Origin: Phoenix dactylifera
Taxonomy: Eukaryota > Streptophyta > Magnoliopsida > Arecales > Arecaceae
Direction: 5' to 3'
DNA: 64,000 bases
Assembly (NCBI RefSeq): GCF_009389715.1
Contig: NC_052405.1
Location: forward strand, 8,039,194-8,103,193
Of this stretch, positions 8,804 to 18,800 are shown one piece after another. A model generated the notes under the pieces. It did not search any database, had not been told where the DNA came from, and saw nothing but the letters and a program-made list of their open reading frames with translations. Both the position numbers and the translations under genes were made by a program. How positions within the stretch are numbered: position 1 is the stretch's first letter; each line of letters begins with the position of its first letter.

Positions 8804-10588
8804 TCATGTCATCTTAGGTACCCAAGTTTTTTTGGGTCCTTCATGGTTAGTCAAGTTGGTTCCTTTTGGAACCCATACCTTTTTAATTTTTCTTTTAGTT
8901 TTACTTTTCCTAAAATTACACACATTTGCTTTATGACCTACTGTACCACAACAAAAGCAAGTTATTTTCTTAATTTTAGTTTCCCCAGCTTTAACAAAGA
9001 AGTTACTGAGAAGTTTTTGTTTATTTCTTGGTTTATATCCTAAACCCGCTTTATTAAATACGGCTCGTTGATTATTAAGTATCATATTTAACTTTTCAGA
9101 ACTATACGTAAACCTTTCAACTAAAGGTTTGTATTTTCCAAGTTCTTTAGTTAATGTTTGATTTTCTGCTTTTAAATCATTTAGTTCTTTTGTGAGATCC
9201 TTGTTTAAGATTTGTTTATGGTTTTTAAGTTCTGAAAGTTCCTTAGTTAGTTTTTCATTATCTTTCGTTAAGTTGTTAGTCTTCTTAATTAAGAGTTGGT
9301 TGCTTGTCTTAAGTTCTAGATTTTTTTTGGTAAGATTATCTTTATCCTTAATTAATGAATCATGCTTATGAATGTAAGTTTGGTTAGTTACTTTTAGTTC
9401 TCTGTTTTTAACATTTATATTCTTATATTCAATCATTAATTCATTAAACGCATCATAAAGTTCATCAAATGTAAAATCAAAATGCGTATCGGAAGTTACC
9501 TCGTTTTCGTTGGCCATGAAGCAGAAATTGGCCTTCTCTTCTTGTTCTTCATCCGATGATGAAGATGATGCGTCGGAGTCCGATAGGGTGGTGACAAGGG
9601 CTTTCTTCTTCTTCTTGTACTTGCTGCCCTTCTTTAGTAAGGGACACTCAGCTCTGATGTGTCCCGGCTTTTTGCACTCATAGCACCCAATCCCCTCATT
9701 TTCTCTTTCCTTACCTTTGTCCTTGCGGTAGGAATTTGAGGGGCCTCTCCTTTGATGATAGGACTTCTTGTGGTTGATGAATTTCTTGAACTTGCGCACA
9801 AGAAGTGCCTCACCACCATCTTCCTCATCTTCTTCTTCGTCACTACTGCTACTGCAAGATAAGTCTTTGTTAGATGAAGTAGATTTTAAAGCCATTACCT
9901 TTTTCTTATGGGAGGACTCTTCCTCGTTGTGTTGTTTCATGGTGAGCTCGTGCGTCATAAGGGATCCAAGAAGCTCCTCAAGTGGTAGCTTGTTCAAGTC
10001 CTTGGCTTCTTGGATTGCCGTCACTTTAGCTTCCCACGACCTTGGTAGACACCGAAGGATTTTCCTGACAAGCTCACTGTTAGTATAGTTCTTGCCAAGG
10101 CTTTTTAGGCCATTGACAATATCAGTAAACCTAGTGAACATGCATGTGATTGTTTCATTTGAATCCATTTTAAATAGTTCATATTTATGAACCAAGATGT
10201 TTATTTTGGATTCCTTGACTTGATTCGTGCCCTCATGGGTCACTTCAAGTCTGTCCCAAATTTCTTTTGCAGAATTACAAGTTGAAACCCTATTGAATTC
10301 ATTACGGTCTAAGGCACAATAAAACACATTCATAGCTTTAGAGTTTAATTGTGCCTTCCTCATGTCATGTTCATCCCAATCCTTTTCTAATTTGGGTACC
10401 TTAACACCCTCTACATATGTGGATGGGATGTATGGGCCATTCACTACAATGGTCCACATCTCATAGTCTTGGGCTTGGATGAATATTCTCATCCTAGCCT
10501 TCCAGTATGAGTAGTCGGATCCATTGAAGAAAGGGGATCTTTGGGTGGACTGACCCTCAATGTGAGAAGATCCAAATGGGGTTGTCAT
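8804..10588 (-). CDS. gag: Copia gag, long Sirevirus type
   Basis: An intact 594-aa capsid/nucleocapsid protein begins about 35 bp past the primer site. The N-terminal part has the copia gag fold signature (the FNGSDYSYWKARM region at ~22, then the UBN2-like region to ~220). An acidic Ser/Glu stretch follows. A CX2CX4HX4C zinc knuckle (CYECKKPGHIRAEC) lies near residue 300, then a Lys-rich run and a long Lys/Asn/Leu coiled coil (~375-500). A second knuckle (CFCCGTVGHKANVC) is near 555. A long gag with a C-terminal coiled coil is typical of Sireviruses. The frame ends before pol, which lies in another frame, so pol would need recoding or a separate message. Confidence 0.92.
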   Translation of the reverse strand: MTTPFGSSHIEGQSTQRSPFFNGSDYSYWKARMRIFIQAQDYEMWTIVVNGPYIPSTYVEGVKVPKLEKDWDEHDMRKAQLNSKAMNVFYCALDRNEFNRVSTCNSAKEIWDRLEVTHEGTNQVKESKINILVHKYELFKMDSNETITCMFTRFTDIVNGLKSLGKNYTNSELVRKILRCLPRSWEAKVTAIQEAKDLNKLPLEELLGSLMTHELTMKQHNEEESSHKKKVMALKSTSSNKDLSCSSSSDEEEDEEDGGEALLVRKFKKFINHKKSYHQRRGPSNSYRKDKGKERENEGIGCYECKKPGHIRAECPLLKKGSKYKKKKKALVTTLSDSDASSSSSDEEQEEKANFCFMANENEVTSDTHFDFTFDELYDAFNELMIEYKNINVKNRELKVTNQTYIHKHDSLIKDKDNLTKKNLELKTSNQLLIKKTNNLTKDNEKLTKELSELKNHKQILNKDLTKELNDLKAENQTLTKELGKYKPLVERFTYSSEKLNMILNNQRAVFNKAGLGYKPRNKQKLLSNFFVKAGETKIKKITCFCCGTVGHKANVCNFRKSKTKRKIKKVWVPKGTNLTNHEGPKKTWVPKMT

Positions 10589-10621
10589 TTTGATCTTTTA
10601 ACTCTTGAGTGGAAGAGTTTT

Positions 10622-10635
10622 TGGCTCTGATACCA
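10622..10635 (-). promoter_or_regulatory. Primer binding site for initiator tRNA-Met
   Basis: The minus strand reads TGGTATCAGAGCCA, complementary to the 3' end of plant initiator tRNA-Met. It lies two bases inside the 5' LTR. Position and sequence are standard for a copia element. Confidence 0.95.
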
Positions 10636-10637
10636 CT

Positions 10638-12482
10638 TGTTGCCCAGATAGACAACCCAAGAGGGGGGGGTGAATTGGGTTTTAAATTAATTTGAATAAT
10701 TAAAACGTTATGGATGATTAATTAAAAAATATTGCAAGTTATTTAATTAATGCTAAGTGCTGTGAGTGATGTGAGAGGAAGAAGAGAAGAGACAATCCAA
10801 TGCAAACACAGAGTTTTATAGTGGTTCGGAGCTACCCCTTGCTCCTACGTCCACTCTCCAAGTCTCTCTTGGGAATTCACTATAATCCCCTTGGATTACA
10901 GCCGGTTGTTTTGCAAGCTCACAACCAAACTTGTTGTTTTACGAGCTCACAACGAACTCGGTCGGTTTTCCCAGGCTCACCGACTAGAACCAACCCCGAT
11001 TGTTTTCCCGGGCTCACAATCAAACCCTTACACACGTTGGTTTTAACTTGGCTCACCAACCAACCTTAATCCCCTTGATTCAATCTCCCGATTGAACCAA
11101 GTAAATACAGTGTGTAAAAGAAAACAGAAAACAGCTTCTCAAAAAGCAGATAAAAACAATATGAACAATAAATGAAGTTAAGAAGCCTCAAACGCTTTTA
11201 GATCGGAGATGAGGAATGGCTTCTTGAACTTCTGGTCTCCTCTTGAAAGAGTGGTCGACTTGAATGCAGGAGGAGGAAGCTTTTAATGTTGAGAAGATGT
11301 AGTTGGATGCAGTTATTGCAGATCTTCCCTCTTTTTCGTTGAAGAACAAGTTGCAGAGTTGAAAGCTTGAATGCTTGGAGTGGAATGGTTGTTTTCTGCC
11401 TTGCTACAGTCTTCTGTGGCTATTTAAGCCAACCCCCACGGAAACTAGCCGTTACACTGCTTTTTCTGTCCGTTCTGCACACTCTACGCAGCCTGACAAT
11501 ATGACCGTTGGTGGGTTGGAGTCGACTCACGCGATCAGGAGTCGACTCGGCTGTAGCGGGAGTCGACTCAAGCTTTTCCGGAGTCGACTCGGCAACTGTT
11601 CCAAATTTGAATTAAAGTTGCCGTCACGACTGGGAGTCGACTCGTCTTGACCCGGAGTCGACTCGCCAACTTCTGGAGCTGACCTGGCAATTTTGGAGTC
11701 GGCTCATCCACAGAAGTCCGTGGATCCAATTTTGAATTTTGTCCACTCGAGTCGACTCGACTGTCCTCGGAGTCGACTCGAATCTCAGAGCCCGAACTCC
11801 CGATTCTCTGTCTTTTGGCTCATCCAGTCTTGGAGTCGACTCGAACTTCCTTGGAGTCGACTCGGCTCTCAGTTTCCGAAAGTTGGTCTTCTGCCTTTTG
11901 ACGTGAAGCTTGTCTTGGAGTCGACTCGAGCTGTCTGGGAGTCGACTCGAATCTCAGAGGCAGTAACATGGTTTTCTGTCTGTCGATGGTCGCACAGTCT
12001 CGGAGTCGACTCGCGTATTGCGGGAGTCGACTCGAATCTCAGAGTCCATAAAATGCTCTCTGACCTTTTCTTTGTGTACCTCTTGGAGTCGACTCTTACT
12101 ACCCTGGAGTCGACTCGTTGAACATTGGAGTCGACTCGCGCACTTCAGGAGTCGACTCGTTGACAGGTTCTGAGATGAGGCTTTCTGTTCTTCTTTCTGT
12201 TCTCAGTCGGAGTCGACTCGTACTAGTCTGGAGTCGACTCGAGCTCGTGCCAGTGAACTTGATACGCTTGGAGTCGACTCGTGATACTCGGGAGTCGACT
12301 CGAGTCTCAGACTTTGGTTCAGCAGACTTCTTAACTTATCCAAAATACTATGAACCAAATCTAGAGACACTTGGACAGGATTTTCACTGAAACACTCAAT
12401 TGAATTCATTAGTAATCACAAGATATACTCAAATGCTTTGAGCTCATCAAAATCAAATGGGGTTTTAATCAATCACTCCACA
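10638..12482 (-). repeat. 5' LTR (right copy), 1845 bp
   Basis: It is nearly identical to 865-2718. It carries the palindrome array at 11519-12301 with 22 perfect copies; the copy at 12271 is intact here but altered in the left LTR at 2507, and 11696 is altered in both. A TATA-like box on the minus strand is at 11418-11430. As the 5' LTR it would drive transcription of the element. Confidence 0.95.
11519..12301. repeat. Helically phased GAGTCGACTC palindrome array (right LTR)
   Basis: These are the same 23 sites as the left LTR, shifted by 9764 bp, with 22 perfect. Spacing is unchanged. The array ends about 90 bp upstream, in element orientation, of the TATA-like box at 11418-11430, so it is in position to act as the U3 enhancer of the element. 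Confidence 0.9.
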
Positions 12483-12487
12483 GATCA
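12483..12487. repeat. Target site duplication GATCA, right copy
   Basis: Perfect match to 860-864; marks the right boundary of the insertion. Confidence 0.95.
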
Positions 12488-12736
12488 TATTAGCCACACT
12501 ATGGTTTTGAATCTTGCTCTAAGTCTCTTGTTATAGTAGCTTTAAGAGATGTGGTTAAGAAAATCTAAACCCCAAATACCTGGGTTTGCTTAGAATGAAG
12601 CATGAGTCACATTGAACCAGGATAATACAAATTGCCTTTTATTACTTGAAAAACTAAGTATAGACTATTTTTTGTACGCTTTAGGCGACCATCCATCCAT
12701 TACCCATTTTGTTTCAGAGCTCACTGATCATCAGCT

Positions 12737-14860
12737 TCAAGCTAATGAGAAAACCATTTTCTCAGGCACCGCAACACCAACATCTGTACCAATTCTATGC
12801 ATTTCTATTTTGAGAATTCTCAAGATTTTATAAATCTCCTTCTTACATGGGTGATTTTTATCTCTTACCATAAATACATGCACCTTCCTTCCTATCTCAA
12901 TCCAGCTGCATCCTGGCTGCTTAACCACACCTCTCTCCTTCATTAGACTCCTCATTCTCACAACATCTGCCCATCTTCCCAATTCAGCATACATGTTTGA
13001 GAGAAGTACATATGGCCCAGAATTCTCAGAATCAAGCTCAAAGAGCCTCTCTGCTGCCCATTCCCCCATCTCCACATTACGATGCAACCTACATGCAGCA
13101 AGCAAAGAACCCCAAAGAATAGAATCAGCTACTATTGGCATCTCCTTTATCAATTTCTCTACTTCATTAAAATAACCAGCACGGCCAAGAAGATCAACCA
13201 TGCACGTATAGTGATCTCTGGACGGAACTAAACCATGCTCCTCGGTCATGGATCGGAAATACTGACGACCCTCTTCCACCAGTCCTCCATGACTGCAAGC
13301 AGACAGGACTCCGATCATCGTTACATGATCAGGAGTCTCCCCAGACAACAGCATTCTCCTGAAGAGATTTAGGGCTTCTTCACCACGCCCATTCTGTGCA
13401 TACCCAACAATCATGGCATTCCAAGACACCCTATCCCTTCCAGCCATCTTTTCAAATACTTTACCCCCATCATCAATGGAACCACATTTAAGGTACATGT
13501 CAACAAGTGAGTTTCCTACAAAAATATCAGACTCCGGCCCTGCCTCAAACCGGAACCCATGTTTCAAAACATGTGCTTGCGCTTGTTGACCAAGACTAAG
13601 ATCTGCAAGGTTGGCACATGCATTAAGGAGGTTTCCAAATGTGTAGTGGGTTGGCCAAACAGATTCTCTCTTTAGCTGGAGAAACAGTCTAAGCGCCTCC
13701 TCATCTTCCCCATTTTGTGTGTACCCTGCAACGAGTGCATTCCAAGCTACAATATTCTTTTCAGTCATCCTCAAAAACATTAGTCTAGCATCTTTGACAC
13801 TTGCAGATTTTGCATAACCACTAATCATAGATGTCTCTGAGACTATGCTTCTGATAGGCATGCGATCAAAAATGATCCTTGCCTCTCGAATTCTTCTACA
13901 TTTTGCATACATATCCACCAAAGCATTGCCCAACACCAGATCATCTCTGAATTTATCAAACTTGATTGCTCGTGCATGGATTTGCATGCCTTCTCTGAGA
14001 GCCATCATGCTTGCACATGCGCTAACCACACTTGCAAGCGTCACCTCGTCGGGCTCCACTCCAGTGTCCATCATTTCCACAAACAGCAACAAAGCTTCAT
14101 TCACCGGACCATTCTGCTCATAACACGTGATCAGGCTGTTCCACGAAACCACATTTCTCTCCGGCATCCCCTCGAAAACTCTGTGTGCATCCAAGGGTCT
14201 CCTACACTTTGAGTACATATCCACGAGAGCACTGCCCATATATACATCATAAGCAAGTCGGGATTTTGAGATCAGAGCATGAATTTGGACGCCAATTCTC
14301 GAGTCCATAAGCCCCGCACAAGCACTGAGAGCGCTAGAGAATGAGTGTGCATTAAGCACAAAGTCCTCAGCATGCATGGCAACAAAAAAATCCAGGGCCT
14401 CTTCGAACCGACCATGCTGGGCAAAGCCCGAAACCATTGAGCTCCAAGAGCACTGGTCAGACTCAGGAATCGACAAGAAGAGCTGCTTCGCTTCATCAGA
14501 ATAGCCTGATTTCATGAATGCACCAATTAAGCTATTGAAAGTGAATGTATTTCTGTGGGTCATCCTGTCGAACAACTTCCGCGCATCGGCCAAGCAGCCA
14601 CATTTAGCATAGGCATCGATTAGCCGATTCTGGATGAAGGTCTCGGAGGAGAAGCGCGTCTTCAGGAGGCGGGCATGGACGCGGCGAGCGCCTCTGAGGG
14701 ATTTGGAATGGATGGAGGATTGCAGGAGTTCGGAAAAGAATGTGGAGTTGGAGAGGGAGAGGTCGCAGACGAGCGGGAGGTGTTTGGAAACGCAGGCATG
14801 CCTCGCCATCCCATCGTCAGGAATGGCTATAGCCTTTTGAATTTGTTGCAGTGGTGGCAA
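12737..14860 (-). CDS. SLO2: PPR protein, E/E+ class, SLO2-like mitochondrial RNA editing factor
   Basis: This intronless 707-aa pentatricopeptide repeat protein is a long run of P-, L- and S-type repeats (for example NALVDMYAKC, VVSWNSLITCYEQNG, DHVTMIGVLSACSHGG). A typical E/E+ tail follows (CMVDLLGRAG, NSGPYVLLSNMYAELGRW, KQPGCSWIEI). There is no DYW deaminase domain. Order and wording of the repeats closely resemble Arabidopsis SLO2 (At2g13600), a mitochondrial E+ factor needed for C-to-U editing of several transcripts, including complex I genes; this is from memory, without a search. By family, each repeat pair reads one RNA base and the tail recruits a DYW partner. The Met at 14809 (residue 18) may be the true start, because the homologue begins near there; the longest frame is given. 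It is divergent from the HDA14-like gene, with the retrotransposon just past its 3' end. Confidence 0.88.
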   Translation of the reverse strand: MPPLQQIQKAIAIPDDGMARHACVSKHLPLVCDLSLSNSTFFSELLQSSIHSKSLRGARRVHARLLKTRFSSETFIQNRLIDAYAKCGCLADARKLFDRMTHRNTFTFNSLIGAFMKSGYSDEAKQLFLSIPESDQCSWSSMVSGFAQHGRFEEALDFFVAMHAEDFVLNAHSFSSALSACAGLMDSRIGVQIHALISKSRLAYDVYMGSALVDMYSKCRRPLDAHRVFEGMPERNVVSWNSLITCYEQNGPVNEALLLFVEMMDTGVEPDEVTLASVVSACASMMALREGMQIHARAIKFDKFRDDLVLGNALVDMYAKCRRIREARIIFDRMPIRSIVSETSMISGYAKSASVKDARLMFLRMTEKNIVAWNALVAGYTQNGEDEEALRLFLQLKRESVWPTHYTFGNLLNACANLADLSLGQQAQAHVLKHGFRFEAGPESDIFVGNSLVDMYLKCGSIDDGGKVFEKMAGRDRVSWNAMIVGYAQNGRGEEALNLFRRMLLSGETPDHVTMIGVLSACSHGGLVEEGRQYFRSMTEEHGLVPSRDHYTCMVDLLGRAGYFNEVEKLIKEMPIVADSILWGSLLAACRLHRNVEMGEWAAERLFELDSENSGPYVLLSNMYAELGRWADVVRMRSLMKERGVVKQPGCSWIEIGRKVHVFMVRDKNHPCKKEIYKILRILKIEMHRIGTDVGVAVPEKMVFSLA

Positions 14861-14880
14861 TCGGGTCGTACATGCGGTGG

Positions 14881-15800
14881 GATAAAAAATTCATCAACTC
14901 AACTCCAATTTAATTATTAAACAGATCAGAAATTAAGACCTAAATTTGATCTATTTATTAAATAGATAATTCAAACCGATCCGTACGATCTATTTATTAA
15001 ATAGATCAAATAAGAATAAACGGATTCAACGGTTTTTTAACGAATTAAATAAATTTAAACAGATTAAGTGAGTTGGATTAAATAAATCAAAAACAATTTA
15101 AGTAGGTTTCAAACCGATTAAATAAATTTTAAATAAAATAAATAGGTTAGGTTATAATCTAATCTAATTATTAAATATATCGAAATGGGTTTGATGGAAC
15201 AAAAGTCTAAATTAGAATCCAATCTATTTAATAAACAGTTCTAAATGGATTAACTTGTTTACAATTCAAACTCATTTATATCACATCTAAACCTACCGCT
15301 CAAAATGGATTCATGGTTGGATTGATGGATCGGACCATAAATTAGGAAAAATTAAATATGTGAAAGATTATATATATGATGCTTAGTTTTTTTTAGTTGA
15401 TTGTATTTTTTAATTTAAAAACTATTTTTTAAAAAAATAATATTTTTGTTTTGATGAGTTATATCCTATATCTTCAATTTTATTTTATTTAATACTATAT
15501 AAAATATTAAAATTTACTTTAATATTTTTAGTTACTTAATTTATATGAAAAATAATTTTTACAGTTTTGTCCGGTTTAATCCATCCTAGCCGGCCGGTCT
15601 AATTCTATACATCCCGCCCGTCCCATACCTGCCGTCCGCTCGTCTATATGAAGCGGTCCGAAGGCTGGATGAACGTTACTCGCATATCAGCTAATTAACT
15701 CATAGACACCCTGCGGAAGATTTTTTGATGGTGATAACAAAACAATAAGAGGTATCAGAAAATTAAAAGACAAAAAAAAATCGTGTGGATTCCAAGAACG
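14881..15800. other. Divergent intergenic region between the PPR and HDA14-like genes
   Basis: About 900 bp lie between two head-to-head genes, so both promoters must be here. The part 14925-15330 is a degenerate AT-rich repeat built on variants of GATCTATTTATTAAATAGATC-like and 'ATGGATTAA' words, resembling a decayed DNA transposon, with no ends I can fix. The part 15580-15800 is richer in GC and probably holds the HDA14-like promoter and 5' UTR. No clear TATA box is seen. Confidence 0.45.
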
Positions 15801-18800
15801 ATGGCCGCCTGGCTGTTGGAGCTCCGGACGATGTCTTCCCCAGTCCTCGCAGGTAGCTCGAGAACCCCTCCCATCTCATCTTAAGAATAATAGAAGAAGT
15901 TTCCTCTCCTCTCAATACTGTGGGGTTGTGCTTCTTTGAGTTCTCCGGTCGTCTACTGATTTCTTGGTGATTTTAGAACGTGTTGTAAACTTGGCCGGTA
16001 TTCGAGATCGTGGAATCTCCAATTTTTTAATATAAAATCTAGGATCGAGTTGTTTGGTTTTCTTGCTTGTTGGGTGATCTTGCGGGGATCTAATTCTTCC
16101 TCCCGTTTGTGGAAATTCTCCTTTAAGTGGCCGTCAGTCAGTTTGCTGCTGAAACTAGTGGGTACGAACATGATAATTTGGGGATGATGGGTACTTGGCA
16201 TTGCGGAAGGTTTGGTCCTTGCCTGTTTCAGTTTTTGATTTGTTTGATCTTGGACTCGCATTGTGTCCTGAGAGCACGGGTAGTTTTTATACTTACCTCT
16301 ATTCAAAAGAAATTTGATGGCATAATGGGTTTTGATCTTGGGAAAAATACAGGAAGTTAGTCCTAATGAACTGACGCTGTCCTGCATAAAAAAAAAAAAT
16401 ATTTTGCCTAATGATTAAAAAACAGAAACATTATTCAGTTACTAATTCTTAAAAAGAAACTCATTTGCATCAGAATGGCTGAATTAACTAGTACCAGCAT
16501 ATTGCCTAGGATGCTCAGAAAATTATGACATTTGCTGTCATGCAGGGCATACGTTTCCAGGAATCAGGCAACAGCACTACAAGTTCAAGAGTAGTTGTGC
16601 GTTCAAATTACAAAACAATTTAACAACTGTAGGAAGAAGATTCTATCACTGTATGAATTCAAATGTGAGATGCTCTGCGGAAGATGTTGGGGTTTCTATT
16701 TCTTATTCTGGTGGCCTTGAAAAGGATTCAAACTTGGCTTCTTCTAATATTTCACTTTATGATGCTCGAGTCCTTTATTGTGTAGCTCCAGCCATGGGCC
16801 ATAATAAGGTATGCTATCCATTTTGCTTTCTCATGTTATGTTTATTTCATATTGCTATTCTGTTGATCTCTCCTAACTTGGATGTGTGCTTGACTGTAAA
16901 TTTCTTCACATTGTCTTCAAGATTCATGCAGAATGTTATGGAGCTAGTGATTATATTTCGGACTAACTTCGGATATTATCAAATTCAGCTAATGACCTAT
17001 ATCTTCTGCATATTCTGTCACTTGCTAGTATTTTTTGATAGCATTATGATGATTTATTTACAATGAGAAAAATTATTTACTGAGTTGGAAAAGAACTAAC
17101 GTACCATCACAACAAGATTATGGGAAGTCAAGGAATTTTAGTTCATGCTTATTAGTTCTCTCCACATATCTTGTCATATTAACTTGTACCTTTTCTTTTA
17201 TTTTTTCTTGAAAAGAAAACTTGTACCTTTCCTTTGTAATTTCTATTTGATCTTATAACCAGGAATCACACCCAGAGTCCAACAAAAGGGTGCCTGCAAT
17301 CATTGATGCTCTTGAAAGGCTGGAGCTCACACCAAAAGTACAAAGGCTGAGCTATCTTTATACATTACCAGCCTCTTATGCAATCCCATTGTTCCTTCTT
17401 TCCCTTACTTTTGACAGGCTTTTTGTCTTTCTTATGACATCTCGTTCATTCTCTATTTCAGTACCGTAACTCAGAGGTGTTTGAAGCTCAAAATTTCAAG
17501 CCTGCATCCCTTGATGATATTGCAACTGTTCATGCAAGAGCTTATGTAGCTGGGCTTGAGAAGGTAGTTTTTATCGTTTGGGTACTTTTCTTTCCATGGG
17601 AGATAGTTTAGAACTTAATTTTTGTACCCTTGTTACTTCTCTTCTTTACTTAATTTACTCCATATAATGTAAAACTTAACTCGTGTAGATTTATTACTTC
17701 TCTTCCTTACCTGATTTACTCCTTTATGATATATGCTCCATATGAGGCATTAACATAAGAGTTTTGTTAGCTAACAACTCAGTTGCTGGAGATTGTGAAT
17801 TTTGAACAAAACAACAAACTTGAGGAGATAACTGCTAAGTTCAACTTCATATTTTATTGTGCATATGGGTTGATGCTTGTTCTATTTGCTGATTGACTTG
17901 ATCTCTTTTTCCATTTATTCCGATATTGGATGCTTACAACATCTGTCAAACCGATGGGCATTTAAAACTAAGTATATATTTCATTTGGTTAGGATCACCC
18001 CAAGTCATGCAATTGCATATTGATTTGCCCTTCTTTTGTCTAAACATTGAACAATTGACTTGTTTCACCATATCGACACTATGTGAAACTAATTCATAAT
18101 GCAGACTTTATCTTCTGTAATGTGTTTTGCAAACTATGAGGTTGGAGCTACATTTTTTGCTTTAAGCTCCATACACGAAGCGGGCCATGTACTTTATACA
18201 AGATACTTTATGTATGTTGAGTGCTGATGCTTAGTCACCTAATGATGGATTGCCATTTTACCCATCACAACCTAGGGGGCCACTTTTTCCTTTCCTTATG
18301 CATCCAATAGGAATATATAGTGACCTTATTATTGGTCATATGTAATGATGATGCTGTAAGATCAAATTTTGCCTGCATGGTAAATTGAAAAATAATAGAC
18401 CAAAAAAACATTAAAAACTTAAATATGTTAGTATTAGAAGGAGATACTGTCAAATGCCAATGTCAAGTCATTGATAAGAAGAATATAAATATTTGGAGTT
18501 TTAAACTAATGTGAACCCTTTCATTTCTACAATCCAAGGACTTTCCAGCTCTCTCACATGAGGATGGGTCTTAGACCAGTTTATGCTATTGTGGATAAGG
18601 AGACCTCAGCTCCCCATTTTGCACTTTCATATCTTTCATCAATTTTAAATTCTATTAACAATATTATCTACAGGCTTATGGTTTCCTTTTATTTATGTTT
18701 TTTATCAATTTACCCATTTCCTTGTTTGCCTATTGAGGACCGGAATGCCTTTTTGCATATTTTAAGTGTATCTTCTAGCATGACAATACATCATATTGTG

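Larger units (their letters stand above)
865..12482 (-). mobile_element. Full-length Sirevirus-type Ty1-copia LTR retrotransposon
   Basis: This 11.6-kb element reads on the minus strand. In order it has: 5' LTR (10638-12482), iMet primer site (10622-10635), gag (8804-10588), pol in copia order with integrase before reverse transcriptase (about 8790-5689), a third ORF (5073-3484), a 3' noncoding stretch, a polypurine tract and the 3' LTR (865-2718). The Sirevirus assignment rests on long LTRs, a large gag with a coiled coil, the extra ORF after pol, and repeated polypurine tracts, all known traits of that lineage. The LTRs differ by about 8 substitutions and one poly-G length change over 1.85 kb, so the insertion is young. 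Gag and the third ORF are open, but pol has in-frame stops, so this copy cannot make its own full polyprotein. Insertion is about 250 bp past the stop codon of the PPR gene. Confidence 0.93.
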
